From contig JAVGWX010000002.1 of assembly GCA_036924085.1 (NCBI GenBank), positions 86,475,204 to 86,539,203 on the forward strand: a stretch of DNA of 64,000 nucleotides. Reading direction: 5' to 3'. How positions within the stretch are numbered: position 1 is the stretch's first letter; every line of letters starts with the position of its first letter. Below, one piece after another: positions 46,965 through 57,647 of this stretch. Made by a program: the position numbers and the translations under genes. The DNA is from Ariolimax columbianus. Taxonomy: Eukaryota; Mollusca; Gastropoda; Stylommatophora; Arionidae. The notes under the pieces were generated by a model, which saw only the letters and a program-made list of their open reading frames with translations, was not told the DNA's origin and ran no database searches.

Positions 46965-47840
46965 TAAATAAGAAGCACTCTGAGTGGTGTGAGGTAATGC
47001 ATGGAGTGGCACATAAATCGGTGTTGGGAACAATTCTCTTCTTGACATCGGGTCCATGGTTGCAACTTTCGAGGATGACACAAAACTATGCGGCAGGGTT
47101 TCATCTCAGTCAGAGGTGGATCTATGGAAATCGGATTTAGATAAGATTAACAAATGGTCTGAGTGCTGGTAGATAAAGTTTAATGTAAATACATATACAA
47201 TCTTCCACATATAAAATAATTTAAAAAGAAGAATATATTTACATGATGAAAATGAACAATATTAAGAAAATAAAAAAATACCTAAGTGTTACAATATTTC
47301 ACACAGGTAAGATATGTGAACAGGTGGCAGTAAAAAAGGCTAATGCAATGCTGCTTACGATAAAACTGAAACATTACACATGAGAGCAAGATAGTGACAG
47401 TACAACTGAATAATTAAGTGAGACATAGATTGGATTAGGCGTTCATGTATGGAGTCATTATCATAACGTGGAAATAGACATCCTAGAATGGATACAAAGA
47501 CGAGCTTCTAAATTAGTAGTGGAATTCCAGATTTATAGTCATAAGGAAAGATTCACAAAAAACTGGCCCACAGTGTCTAAAACAGAGAAGCATTTGAGGT
47601 GACCTAATACACGTTTTAAAAATACTAAAGTGAAAGAATAAATTAGACTTTGCCAAATTTTTCAAAGTACAACCAGCAATAAGAAATAGAGAGCACAACT
47701 TATTATTAAAAAACAGGTCCAGATTAGATATTAAGAAAAAATTGTTTTAGTCACAGAGTTTTGAATGCTTGGGATGCATTGCCACATGGTATAGTGAGGC
47801 AAGGTGAGTTAATGCATTCACAAATAAATGCAGTTATTTT
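46965..47840 (+). pseudogene. CR1/L2-like LINE reverse transcriptase relic
   Basis: Motifs in order are NKKHSEWCEV, VATFEDDTKLCGRVSSQSEV with DLWKSDLDKINKWSECW, IKKYLSVTIF, VAVKKANAMLLTIKL, LEWIQRRASKLVVEFQIYSH and KERF. This is the CR1-type thumb region with ADDT read as EDDT. Many stops are present. The 5' part and the endonuclease are missing. Confidence 0.78.
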
Positions 47841-48109
47841 AAGTTCAGGTAGAGTGGAATAAACGGAATGTATACAGACTATATTTAACCTTCTTTACCA
47901 TTATAATGAAGTTAAGTTGAGTTGTCTAGACTCATTTTTGTGTGGATTTAATGCTATGTATTTTTGGTCTCTGTTTTTTTTAGCTAGCAGAGATTTATTA
48001 TTGTGTGACATAGTCTTCCATAGGACAATACATCAATATATTTCATTCATATTCATTCATTTATTCATTCATACGCGTCTCAGTCTTTGCAGACTATGCG
48101 CGTGGCACC

Positions 48110-48640
48110 CAGTGAGTAGCCTCTCAGGACGCAAGCCTGGGCGCTGAATATGGATACCCTGGGCTACCAAAACTGCAAGATCCCTCTCTCGGCTTCGCTG
48201 GTGTAATCCAAAGGAATGCAAAGCATAATAATTTGGGACCAGCTCAGCTGCAGGGGCTGCTGGAATGAGTTTGCCATTTGTAAATCATCCGCCCTAGGTG
48301 CTACCACTCTGGATTTTATGTCTAGGTTTACTCTCGTAGCCCTACCTTCTCCCAAGGTTTTCACATGCCAGTGGAGTCAGTGCCCGCTGATGCTAGTTAC
48401 TCGAGACATCCGATGATACTCTCATCGTCCCAAGACTAGCCAGCACTTTCTGGGACTTGTGGATTTAAAATCAGAGTTCCTCATCTCCTAGGCGAACTGC
48501 CTAAATAGGTTAACGAGCTTCGTCTATCCGGGTTTAGAGACAGAGTTTACCTTCTCTTAGATTGGCTGCCAACCATGGCTAATGAGCCCAATCTGCCCGC
48601 CCAGCTATACCACAGGGTACTCGGTCGCGCCCCACAGCAG
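48110..48640. repeat. Dispersed repeat, copy 2 (shared with 17846-18350)
   Basis: It shares ATCCCTCTCTCGGCTTCGCT and CAACCATGGCTAATGAGCCC with the related block at 17870-18030. No coding is seen. The stretch from 48641 to 49200 contains three degenerate copies of a ~65-bp unit (AGACCTTTCATCTGAGGTTT) at about 48850-48980 and nothing else recognised. Confidence 0.45.
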
Positions 48641-49204
48641 GCTCTGTAAGAAACAGGCGGCCGCTCATGAAGGTACTGCTGGGGACTGAATAATGTAGGA
48701 GGGGCCATTGACATGGAAACTCCTGAACGGCAAGCCGAACAGTGAATCCAGCGGCGATCTACACCTGAAAATCAGAGGCTATATCAGACGCTTCACTTTC
48801 CTTTTATATTTTACAAATCTGTAAAAACTATATAGTATAAAATATTGTATAAACCTTTCATCTGAGGTTTCGTGTACAGTACAAAGATTTAATTGGATAG
48901 ACCTTTCATTTGAGATTTCGTGTACAGTACACTATGTAATTGTATAGACCTTCCATCTGAGGTCCGTGTAAAGTACACATATGTTGATCTTAGAATCTTT
49001 CAAACACCTATGGAGGTTCAGTAGGATGTGCTGTGAACTGGGTCAGAATGTGTCGTTCAGTAAGTGTCTCCACCGTTAACCTCTGTTGCAAGATATCCGC
49101 TGTAAACAAACTATATATTATCTGTCCTTTCTTTTCCCATATTAATAGAAATGTCTGCAAATGCAAACTCTTATCTTAATTTATATATGTGCTTTTAATA
49201 TATG

Positions 49205-49220
49205 CACGTAGTGTATATAA

Positions 49221-49290
<70 letters not shown>

Positions 49291-49302
49291 ATATATAAAT
49301 AT
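49205..49302. repeat. (AT)n microsatellite
   Basis: A nearly uninterrupted AT dinucleotide repeat of about 95 bp. Confidence 0.95.
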
Positions 49303-49625
49303 ATATTGATGTACACCGTATGTGTCGTCAGCATGCTCAGGAAGTTTGCTCATCGTCATCGACGTTGAAGTAGGCCCTTTGCTGGTGAACCGAACACCCG
49401 CATATGATATGTTCTCACTGCAGGCTGGTCATTATGATTTTCTGACTAAATGACCAAAACACTTGATTTGTTGAAAGCCAATGTAGGCACTAATTGGAGT
49501 CGTTACCACCATATCCTCATCATTGTGTTGCGGATTCGGTCACGGATTGTCTTTCCAACTGCACCTCTCACACAGCGCATCTCAGTTTGTCTTACTATAT
49601 ACAACATTAATGGTCAGATTGATAT

Positions 49626-49800
49626 CTTCTTCTTCTTCTTCTTCTTCTTCTTCTTCTTCTTCTTCTTCTTCTTCTTCTTCTTCTTCTTCGTACGCAGTCA
49701 GACAGTAACCATTATTTTTTCGAAAAAAGCGGCGGTCATCCTGAGGCTGTCGACACTGCCATAGAGCTTGTCTTGCAGTTCCACTGGTGATGGCCACATC
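49626..49800 (-). mobile_element. Short family A insertion (3' end only) with 14-bp TSD
   Basis: A (CTT)21 run (about 49626-49689) is the minus-strand view of a long (GAA)n tail. It is followed by the last 110 bp of family A, including the final codons MTAAFF and the 3' UTR (GTACGCAGTCAGACAGTAAC). GGTCAGATTGATAT occurs at 49612-49625 and 49801-49814 as a perfect target-site duplication. The poly-Phe and poly-Glu frames here are repeat artefacts. Confidence 0.93.
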
Positions 49801-51877
49801 GGTCAGATTGATATGATTCTACTGACAATGTCTCTTCTTAATTCTGTTCTCCTCACGCGCTCCTACCAAATCACATGTAGTGACACAGACCATGCACTGG
49901 TTCGATGTAAAATCAAATTGCAATCAAGAAAGTTGTATCACACCAGACACGAAGGTAAACCTCGCATCGACACGAGCAAAATGTCAGATCATGCACCGAT
50001 CATTTGCTTTAGCAACTGCTTCAAGAAAACAGTAACAATGACATAAAGTGGCGCCATGGTTACAGAAACCGGGAAATAACTTCGATCCAACATCCACATT
50101 ACTTCGCTTGCTATTTTTAAAAGAAACACTGTAAAATCCAAAGATTGGTTCGAAGTCAGAAAAAAACAATTGTCACCCATAATTGTAGCAAATGCACTGC
50201 TCTTCTTAACTACAAGTGCCTCCCAAATACGGTTACTCTGCAATCCCTAAAATCCACCAGGAGCCAAGTTCAGCAAACATCTCGCCGATATGCAAATGAG
50301 TGCTGGTTCCACCTTAGTGATATTATCCAGACCGCGACAGAAACAGGCAATATTAGAGAAATGGTTGATGACATTACAAAATCTATTGGTGCCTTGCACA
50401 GGAAGAGAGCGCCACTTAAATCGATTTGTGGCAAGAAAATAACGGACAAATTTAGGCAGATGGAGCGATGATTAGATCATTACTCTGAGCTCTACTCATG
50501 CGACAGTACGGTCACTCCCACATCTCTTGATGATGTGCATTGCTACCCTAGAATGGAGGAGTTGGATATCGAACAATCTTCAGAAGATCTCACTACAGCC
50601 ATTGCGAACTTGGTGCTGGGCAAAGCAGCTGGCAGCGACGGGATCCCACCTAATCTGATCAAGCATTGTAAAAACGCACTCTTCAAACCGCTACACGTGT
50701 TGATATGCAATAGTTGGAAAGGGCCGATCACACCCTAAGATTTGAGGGATTAAAAAATGGTCACATTATACAAAAATAAAGGTGATAGAAGTGACTGTAA
50801 TAATTGCACAGCCAACTCACTGCTCAGTGTTGTTTTCAAAGTCTTTACCAGAGTGATATTACTGCTGCTACATAAACTGGCTGAGCGAGTGTACCCAGAG
50901 TCCCAATGTGGATTCCGATCTAGAAGATCAATGGTCGACATGATTTGCTCTCTACTACAGCTACAAGAAACATCACGCGAGCCGAACAAACCAGTTTAAG
51001 TCGCTTTCATCGACCAGAAAAAAAGCTTTCGATTTCGTAAACAGGGCTGGATTCTTCAAAATCGTTTCAAAAATAGGATGTCCTAACAAACTGCTGCAGC
51101 TGATAGTGTCCTTTCATGAGGATATGAAAGGAACAGTCCATTTCAATGGTAATACATCACCGTCATTTAATATTCAATGTGGTGTTAAACGAGGCTGTGT
51201 CGTGACCACACCACTATTTGGAATCATCTTTGCGCTGCTACTGAAGCACTCATTTGGTAATAGAACAGAAGGGATTTGCCTTCACACTTGATCAGATGGC
51301 GTAAATTTGCAAGCCTCAAAGCGAAATTCAAGATCAGGAAAGTTACTATCAGGATCTGTTATTTGCTGATGATGCTGCAATTGTCTTTCACAGTGTGCAT
51401 GAACTCCAGCGATTGCTAGATCACTTCTCCCAGGCGTACAGAAATGTTGGCCTCACAATAAGCCTGAATAAAACAAATGTACTGGAAGAAGACGTAGATA
51501 CCACACCAACCATGATTATCGATAACTATGAACTGGCAACTGTAGACCAGTTCACTTTTCTGGGGTCTCTAATCAACGATAGGCTCTCCCTAGACTAAGA
51601 ATTGGGCAATTGCATTGATAAAGCTGCTACCATATGTTATCGTCTTACAACACGTGTCTGTGAAAACTACAAACTTATAACCAAGACCAAGGACATAGTC
51701 TACAATGCATATGGCGTCAATTCGCTTCTATATGGCAGCAAAATGTGGACAACATATGCCAAACAAGAGCAAAGGGTCAACATCTTTGACCAACGATGCA
51801 TAGGAACCATCCTTGGCAATTCATGGAGAGACAAGGTGACAAATCCGAAAGTGCATTCTTGCACCATCTTCGAAGTA

Positions 51878-53188
51878 CACGGGCTTGTCATAAGTCTTTG
51901 ACTGACTATGAAGGAGTAAGAGGAGAAAGTTGAAATTTAGCCTTTATGTAGCTCATTCAATTTGAACTGGACTTGAGAAGTCTGAATTTTCTTCCTAAAC
52001 GAGTTTACCCAGTGTGGTGCATGGCGTAACATACCTTACTGACCTGATCTGTTACTCTAACGGTTTGTCAGAACAAACAGAGGACAGAACTGTGATAAAA
52101 GTCTTGATTTTACGGGAAAAATACATGCATAAATACACAGGGAGATGGAACCAGTGTCTGAGGAATTCTGTCTTTTGTATGCTTCTGTAAAAAAAAAACT
52201 GACGTAGGCAGTTTAAGTGTGACCGTTCCCATTTTGCTTATCTTCAAAGATCAGGCAAACCATACTCAGAGTGCAGCGATGAAAATGCTGCAAGAATGAA
52301 GAAAATCATTGACCAGGATAGGAAAATGACAATTGTAGGGATATCTATGTCAGCAAAACTGAATGAAAGTAACGTTTTTAGAATTTTACACAACAGACTG
52401 AACATGAGAAAAGTGTGTGCCTGCTGGGTCTCACATCTGCCGACATGTGAGCAGAAACAAGCGAGGGTTGATTGCTGTGGCCAGTTGCTCAAAATGTATC
52501 GGTCGAAAAACATGTTGCCGACCATGGTGAAAGTAGATGAGACTTGGGATCACCATTGTGACCCAGAATCCACAATTTCCAGCATGCAGTGGAAAACCCC
52601 GGGCTCACTAACACATGTCAAGCCAAGAGCACAGAAAACTGCAAGAAAAGTGATGCTGCATTTTTTTTGGGACGTCAAAGGTGTCATATTGAAAAATTAC
52701 CTGCCTCATAGCAACACGATTTACGGGCAATATTATGCAGACTTACCAAACTAAGAAAGAATGTGACCAGAAAACGAGGGATACCGAACGCGCACTCAAA
52801 TTCTGCTTTTGCTTCAAAACAATGTCCCCTCCCACAAAGCAAGACTTGTACTGCAAATAGCCAAGGATTTTACTATTGAAATTCTTCTACACCCACCATA
52901 TCTCCGGATTTAGCTCTATCAGACTTTTTTCTTTTCCCAAACATAAAAAAACAGCAGAAAGGAAATTATTTTGACAGTGACGAAGATGTCATACTGGCTT
53001 GTGATAACTAGTTTAGTTCGTAAATATGTTATTTAATTCTGAAGGTCTTATCAAGATCACGCAGAGATGGCAGAAATGAATAAATTCAGGTGGTGGCTAC
53101 ATTGAAGAGGAATAAGCACTGTGCCAAATTTCAACTTGCTCCTTCTACTCCTTCGTGGTCAGGGTAAAGACTTATGACAAGCCCCTTG
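51878..53188 (+). mobile_element. mariner transposon, 1.31 kb, inserted in LINE family C
   Basis: Ends are CACGGGCTTGTCATAAGTC on the left and, inverted, CAAGGGGCTTGTCATAAGTC on the right; imperfect similarity continues for about 60 bp. TA flanks both ends (51876-51877, 53189-53190). Removing the element and one TA joins the family C frame HHLRS to MYTLLRQQRLR, confirming the boundaries. Length is typical of a full mariner. Confidence 0.9.
52080..53010 (+). pseudogene. mariner transposase, degraded
   Basis: The N-terminal part (RTVIKVLILREKYMH) is badly degraded. The middle reads RSGKPYSECSDENAARMKKI, LNMRKVCACWVSHLPTCEQK and KVDETWDHHCDPES (first catalytic Asp, about 52534), then QWKTPGSLTHVKPRAQKTAR, VMLHFFWDVKGVIL and NTIYGQYY. 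After a frameshift come NVPSHKARLVLQ (second position), HPPYL and, in another frame, PDLALSDFFLFP (last Asp). The catalytic spacing fits DD34D. A stop at about 52752 and at least two frameshifts inactivate it. Confidence 0.85.
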
Positions 53189-53560
53189 TATGTACACCCT
53201 CCTTCGCCAACAAAGACTGCGATAGTTTGGTCGTGTTTGTCGCATGAAAGACGGTCCCATCCCTAAAAACATTCTCTATAGACAGCTGGCGTGAGTTAAA
53301 AGAACAGCCGGCCGACTACAGATGTGGTCCAAAGACGCATGTAAGCGGGACGTGAAGGCTCTGGATATAGATCTAACATCTTGGGAAGACATAGTTGCAG
53401 ACCGATCCAAATGGATATGTAACCTGAAGACGCACCTTAAGCGGGCCGAAAATAAGCTCATGCAACAAAGGGAAGTAAAGAAACAACGCCAAAACGAAAA
53501 TAAAGATAAAAAACTCAGTAAAGAGTTGCTACTCCAAGCTGGAATCAACCTATAATCAGA

Positions 53561-54280
53561 TATGATTGAAATGGGGCTTCTACCATTAATATCAATGTTC
53601 ACAATGTTGTTTTTTATAATGGCCCTGTCCACTTTTCGCAAACAAGCATCTTCAAATACTTTCGTTCTTGTGCTATAGTCTTGGTCCCTATTTGACACAG
53701 AAAATACTTGAATGTTTCTATGATATGTCATAAGAAATCATTTCCGAGTTTCTTTTTGCATCCATCCATCGTCGCATGTGAACACGCATCTAAATATCGG
53801 AATTATCTAAACTGATAAGGTTCTGTGTTTTGTCCTGCATACGGAATGTACTTTTTGTCTGCTGACGCTTATTAATTCCGTCATTGTTTTTGTTTATTGA
53901 CACATGATACTTCTCGAATGATCTCAATTAGAACATTCATATGCCTTTGACAAGCGCACGTGTAACGCTCTGATAATCTGACTCAATCTTGGCAATCTTA
54001 TTTATTCTATCTATCTCGCTCCTTAGTTATTCGTTCTCAATCTTTACAACCAGACTTTCATTTAAATCATCATTATTCCTCATTTTATTTTCCCTCAATA
54101 TTCGCAATGTAATTCATTTTTCATTTTCTTGATTTCAAGTCTTGCTTATTCTTCCTCAATCATTCAAATATTTCTTATTCTTTCTCTGTCCTCAGCCTTA
54201 CTAATTTTTCCTCAATCGTTTAAGTCTTACTCATTTTCTCTCCATCATCAGCCTCAATAATTCTTCTCCAATCTTCAGTT
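53561..54280. other. Intronic stretch, no supported gene
   Basis: TC-rich and AT-rich sequence with a loose ~40-bp periodicity at about 54040-54290 (TTTCCTCAATC variants). No coding signal is seen. Confidence 0.5.
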
Positions 54281-54390
54281 TCACTAATCATTTGTGTCAC
54301 TGTATTTCTCTCATTTCTTTCTTTCTCTTTCTGTCTATCTGTCTCTTTCTCGCATTCTGTATTTCTCTTTCCCTTTCGCTCGCTCTGTCT

Positions 54391-54448
54391 CACATGCTCA
54401 TCCCTTGCCATCGTTTTCATTTAACTACAAAACGTTTTACGCAGAGCA
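54391..54448 (-). repeat. Older duplicate of GPCR exon 1 end
   Basis: CACATGCTCATCCCTTGCCA, then AACTACAAAACGTTTTACGC resembles the exon 1 boundary, but the donor has decayed (gttaaa on the minus strand). With 55508-55572 this makes three copies of one exon-intron boundary within 1.4 kb. Confidence 0.75.
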
Positions 54449-55507
54449 ACTATCTCCCTCTCACAATCTATATCTATATGTCTCTCTCTCTCTCTCTCTC
54501 TCTATGTCTCTATATATGTATCTCTCTATGTCTCTTTGTGTGTCTCTGTCTTTGTCTATCTCTATATTTCTCTCTATCTCCCTGTATGTTTCTCTCTATG
54601 ACTCTTTCTATGTCACTCTCTATTTCTCATTATGTCTCTTTCTATCTCTCTCTATGTCTCTCTCTATGTATCTCTCTATTTATCTCTATCTATGCCTCTC
54701 TCGCTCTATGACTTTCTATATCACTCTCTCTATCTATGTATCTCTCTCCAATACATCTTTATGTCTCTCTATCTCAATGGTTGTATATACATCACTCTCT
54801 CTATATCTCTCACTCCCTATGTCTTTCTATATATCACTCTCTCTCTATGTCTCTCTCTATGTCTATCTCTATGTCTCTCTCTGTCCTTATATATATCACT
54901 CTCTATCTCTATATGTATGTCTCTGTCTATCTCTATGTCTTTCTATATATCTCTTTCTCTCTCTATGTCTCTTTCTCTGTCTCTCTGTCTAAGTCTTTCT
55001 TCAAATCAATCTCTCTATATGTCTCCCTCTATGTCTATTTCTATGTCTCTCCAAATGTCTATATATATGTCTCTCTATGTCTTTCTTTATATCACTCTCT
55101 CTCTATGTCTCTCTCTCTATGTCTATTTATATGTCAGTGTCTCATCGTCTCTTTATACGTCTCTCTCTATGTCTCTCTCTATGTATCTCTCAATGTATCA
55201 CTCTATTTCTCTCGTTCTCTCTCTATGTCTCTCTCTATGTCTATCTCTATATATACCTGCCTCTCTCTCTCTCTCTTTCTCTCTCTATGTCTCTATGTCT
55301 TCTCTCCCTCTCTGTCTATCTCTATGTCTTTCTCACTCTCTTTCTATGCTTCTATGTCTTTCTCTATATATCTCTCTATCTCTCTCTTTCTTTCTCTCTC
55401 TCTCTCTATGCATCTATGTCTGTCTCTCCATCTCTGTCTCTCTATCTCTCTCACTCTCTTTCTATGCCTCTCTCCCCCTCTCTCTCTCTTTATATATTCT
55501 GACCTAT

Positions 55508-55572
55508 CCCACATGCCCAGTCCCTGTTATCGCGCTCACTTACCTACAAGACATTCTACGTAGTGACTTGGG
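55508..55572 (-). repeat. Duplicate of GPCR exon 1 end and splice donor
   Basis: CATGCCCAGTCCCTGTTATC, GCGCTCACTTACCTACAAGA repeats the true boundary at 55738-55785 with few changes. The donor (gtaagt on the minus strand) is intact, so it is a potential decoy downstream of the real donor. Confidence 0.85.
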
Positions 55573-55656
55573 TCACTACTCGTCTCTCTATCTCTATGTC
55601 TCCATGTCTCTCTCTCTCTCCCTCTATCTTTATATCTCTCTGTGTCTCTCTCTATA

Positions 55657-55717
<61 letters not shown>

Positions 55718-55768
55718 ATGTCTCTCGCTATGGCCCCATGCTCAGTCCCTGCTATCGCGCTCACTTAC

Positions 55769-55969
55769 CTACAAGACGTTCTACGCAGAGGCTTGGATAC
55801 AAACACGAAAAACGAGAGAGCATTTCCCAGCACACCTGTGATGCATATCACAGGTAGAGTTATCAGGTACGATCGTCTCAGCATCTGAAGGAATAGATTT
55901 AAACAGGGCATAACTGTTATCACGATCATAGCTGATAACTGAGCATACACAAGTTGAACGTGTAAGTCA
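55769..55969 (-). CDS. GPCR exon 1: N-terminus and TM1
   Basis: Read on the minus strand, a possible acceptor (cattacag) ends at 55970 and a strong donor (TGTAG|gtaagt) follows 55769. The exon holds 66 codons plus two bases. TM1 contains LPVICITGVLGNALSFFVF with the class A GN pair (N1.50), followed by the basic loop KPLRRTSC. The first in-frame ATG inside the exon is at 55929-55927 (MIVITVMP). Without proof of an upstream exon, translation could start there or in an exon to the right. A TATGTCTCTC satellite lies immediately beyond the donor in the intron and carries two imperfect copies of this exon end. Confidence 0.85.
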
Positions 55970-56206
55970 CTGTAATGATTAACAAATGGTTCATGGAACA
56001 GTCAACTGTAGCTAGTAGCATTCAAGTATCGCCTGAGTTCTTTTCATTGCTCAAAGGGCCGACGACAGATCATCATCTACATAGCTCCTGTGGAGGCTCA
56101 AAAATGTCTCTCTGATTTCATCAGATACCCATTTACAGCTTGGTCGACTAGAAACAGCGGTCATATCATGAACAACTGACGACATGTTCAGTTTGTCAAA
56201 CTTTGC

Positions 56207-56276
56207 ACTACGGGATTCGAACCAAGTGAGTTGAACTTGTAAACCAAACTCATAACCACTAGGCCATCGAATCTAC
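56207..56276 (-). repeat. tRNA-like sequence, probable SINE head or decayed tRNA
   Basis: On the minus strand GATGGCCTAGTGGTTATGAG holds an A-box and GGTTCGAATCCCG a B-box, about 35 bp apart. This is the most tRNA-like of the four such sites in the window, but the acceptor arms do not clearly pair. Confidence 0.5.
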
Positions 56277-56579
56277 AACAATAAAACTATTTACCAACAG
56301 TTAATGACACAACTGGTAGCCAGGTCGCCAAGAATATCAACACGGTGACCTTCCTAGTCTATCTAACGAAGGTTGTCTTTAGAGTAAGTAACCTTATTAT
56401 GTATAACTATTGTTATTGAAAACTCTGCAGCAAAGTTTCAGAAACTGCAAAGATTCAGAAAATGGGTCAACCGCGGTTGGAATCTAATGCCTGATTTGGA
56501 GACATAAACGAGAATTATCACAAATGGTGAACTATAAATGAGATAGTGAAAATAAATTGTACTCAAGTACACAAGCTAT

Positions 56580-57195
56580 TAAACAGAAACCAGAATAAAA
56601 ATAAAAATCGTCAATAAAATTACCAAAGACATGAACAAAGAAATAACCAAAAAAAATATTTTTTAAAACGACAAAAAGATGTGATCAAAGAAAATTCAAA
56701 AGATGGGATCAAAGAAAAGACCACAAGATGTGATCAAAGAAAAGACCAAAGATGTGGTAAAAGAAAAGACCAATGAAAGGACTAAAGATATCACAAAGAA
56801 AAAAAATTAAAATGTCATCACAGAAATCACCAAAGAAGTGATCAAAGAAAATCAAATAATATGATCATAGAAAAGACTAAAATCTGGAACAAAGAAAAAA
56901 AAACAAAGATAAGAACAATGAAAAGACTAAAGATATGATCAAGGAAAAGACAGAGTATGTGATCAAAGAAAAGACTAAAGATAAGATCAAAGAAAAGACA
57001 ATATATATGAATAAAGAAATAACCAAAGATTCGATTTAAAAAAAAAACTAAAGATATGATCAATGAAAAGACCAGAGAAATGATCAATGAAAAGACCAAA
57101 AGATAAGACTAAAGATATAACCAAAGATAAGATGAAAGAAAGGACCAAAATATGATCGAAGAAAAGACCAAAGTTATGATCAAAGAAGATGACAA
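56580..57195. repeat. Degenerate GATCAAAGAAAAGACCAAA repeat
   Basis: About 30 imperfect copies of a 16-20 bp purine-rich unit (ATGATCAAAGAAAAGAC). It lies upstream (in transcription order) of GPCR exon 1. Sequence from 57196 to 57647 holds nothing recognised; the 74-codon plus-strand frame at 57368 has no family. Confidence 0.85.
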
Positions 57196-57647
57196 CATAA
57201 ATAATTTAACCTTACACAACCATAACGACACATCACGATATCAAGGAAATGAAAACCTTAGACGTTGAAAATGAGAGTAAGTATGCCGTACTTTTCTCCA
57301 TCTCTTCATCCGGTCTGAGTTGAGTGCGACTTATTGACTCGTTGGTTCCTTTACCATCTATAGGGTATTGCTCCAAGAGAGACATAAAAAGTGCCTGTCT
57401 GATGCATCATTAACCACAGAGATAGATGGCGTTGGAGACCAGAAGCACAACCCGACCTTCTTAGTGGAGGTGGCATCTAATGACAGTAGTTGCACTGGAC
57501 GGCTTTGCTACGGGGACATTGATATTGGATCAGCAATGGCTGACTCGAGTGTCGAAATGGATGAGCTTTGTTGTTTCTTGAATCAGTTATAAATGTATGA
57601 TATCTTCGTCTGATATGTATGTGGGAGTATTTCGATTGAAGATTTAT

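Larger units (their letters stand above)
49590..53560 (+). pseudogene. LINE family C (RTE/endonuclease-RT type), broken and twice interrupted
   Basis: The order is an endonuclease end (DMILLTMSLLNSVLLTRSYQ, SDTDHALVRCKI), linker, RT (AAGSDGIPPNLIKHCKNALF near 50630, CGFRSRRSMVDMI near 50910, CGVKRGCVVTTPLFGIIFAL near 51180, YLLFADDAAIVF-like near 51360, FTFLGSLINDRLSLD near 51555, YGSKMWTTYAKQEQRV), and the C-terminus (RQQRLR, FGRVCRMKDGPIPKN, RDVKALDIDLTSWEDIVAD near 53355). There is no RNase H. It contains a family A tail fragment (49626-49800) and a mariner (51878-53188), plus stops near 50740, 51000, 51290 and 51598. Confidence 0.82.
54290..55738. repeat. TATGTCTCTC satellite adjoining GPCR exon 1
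   Basis: Dominant 10-bp-like units (TCTCTCTATG, TATGTCTCTC) with (CT)n and, at 55687-55715, (TA)n stretches. It lies in the intron just 3' of GPCR exon 1. Long plus-strand frames (up to 418 codons, Ser/Leu/Tyr-rich) are artefacts of the pyrimidine repeat. Confidence 0.93.
4042..55969 (-). other. Split class A (rhodopsin-like) GPCR gene, six exons, 3' end off the left edge
   Basis: Six minus-strand exons form one receptor: 55969-55769, 46661-46547, 29637-29540, 25856-25682, 22285-22079 and 4191-4042. Every internal intron is GT-AG and every junction keeps phase: exon 1 ends on AG and exon 2 starts with T (AGT); exon 3 ends on AG and exon 4 starts with T (AGT); the other junctions are phase 0. 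Joined, they give about 315 residues without a stop, carrying TM1 to TM6 in order with the expected GN in TM1, SD in TM2, extracellular Cys pair, and Pro in TM5 and TM6. The family is a plasma-membrane, G-protein-coupled receptor for a peptide or other small ligand; the ligand cannot be told. Introns are about 9.1, 16.9, 3.7, 3.4 and 17.9 kb and hold nearly all repeats of the window. The TM7 exon is not found and should lie left of position 1. An upstream exon right of 55969 is possible. Confidence 0.88.

Noticed and set aside
49582..49797. Poly-Glu / poly-Phe proteins
   Set aside because: The run is the GAA tail of a LINE insertion with target-site duplication.
54294..55888. Frames of 418, 275 and 232 codons rich in Ser, Leu and Tyr
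   Set aside because: They translate the TATGTCTCTC satellite in all three phases. The true gene here is GPCR exon 1 on the other strand.
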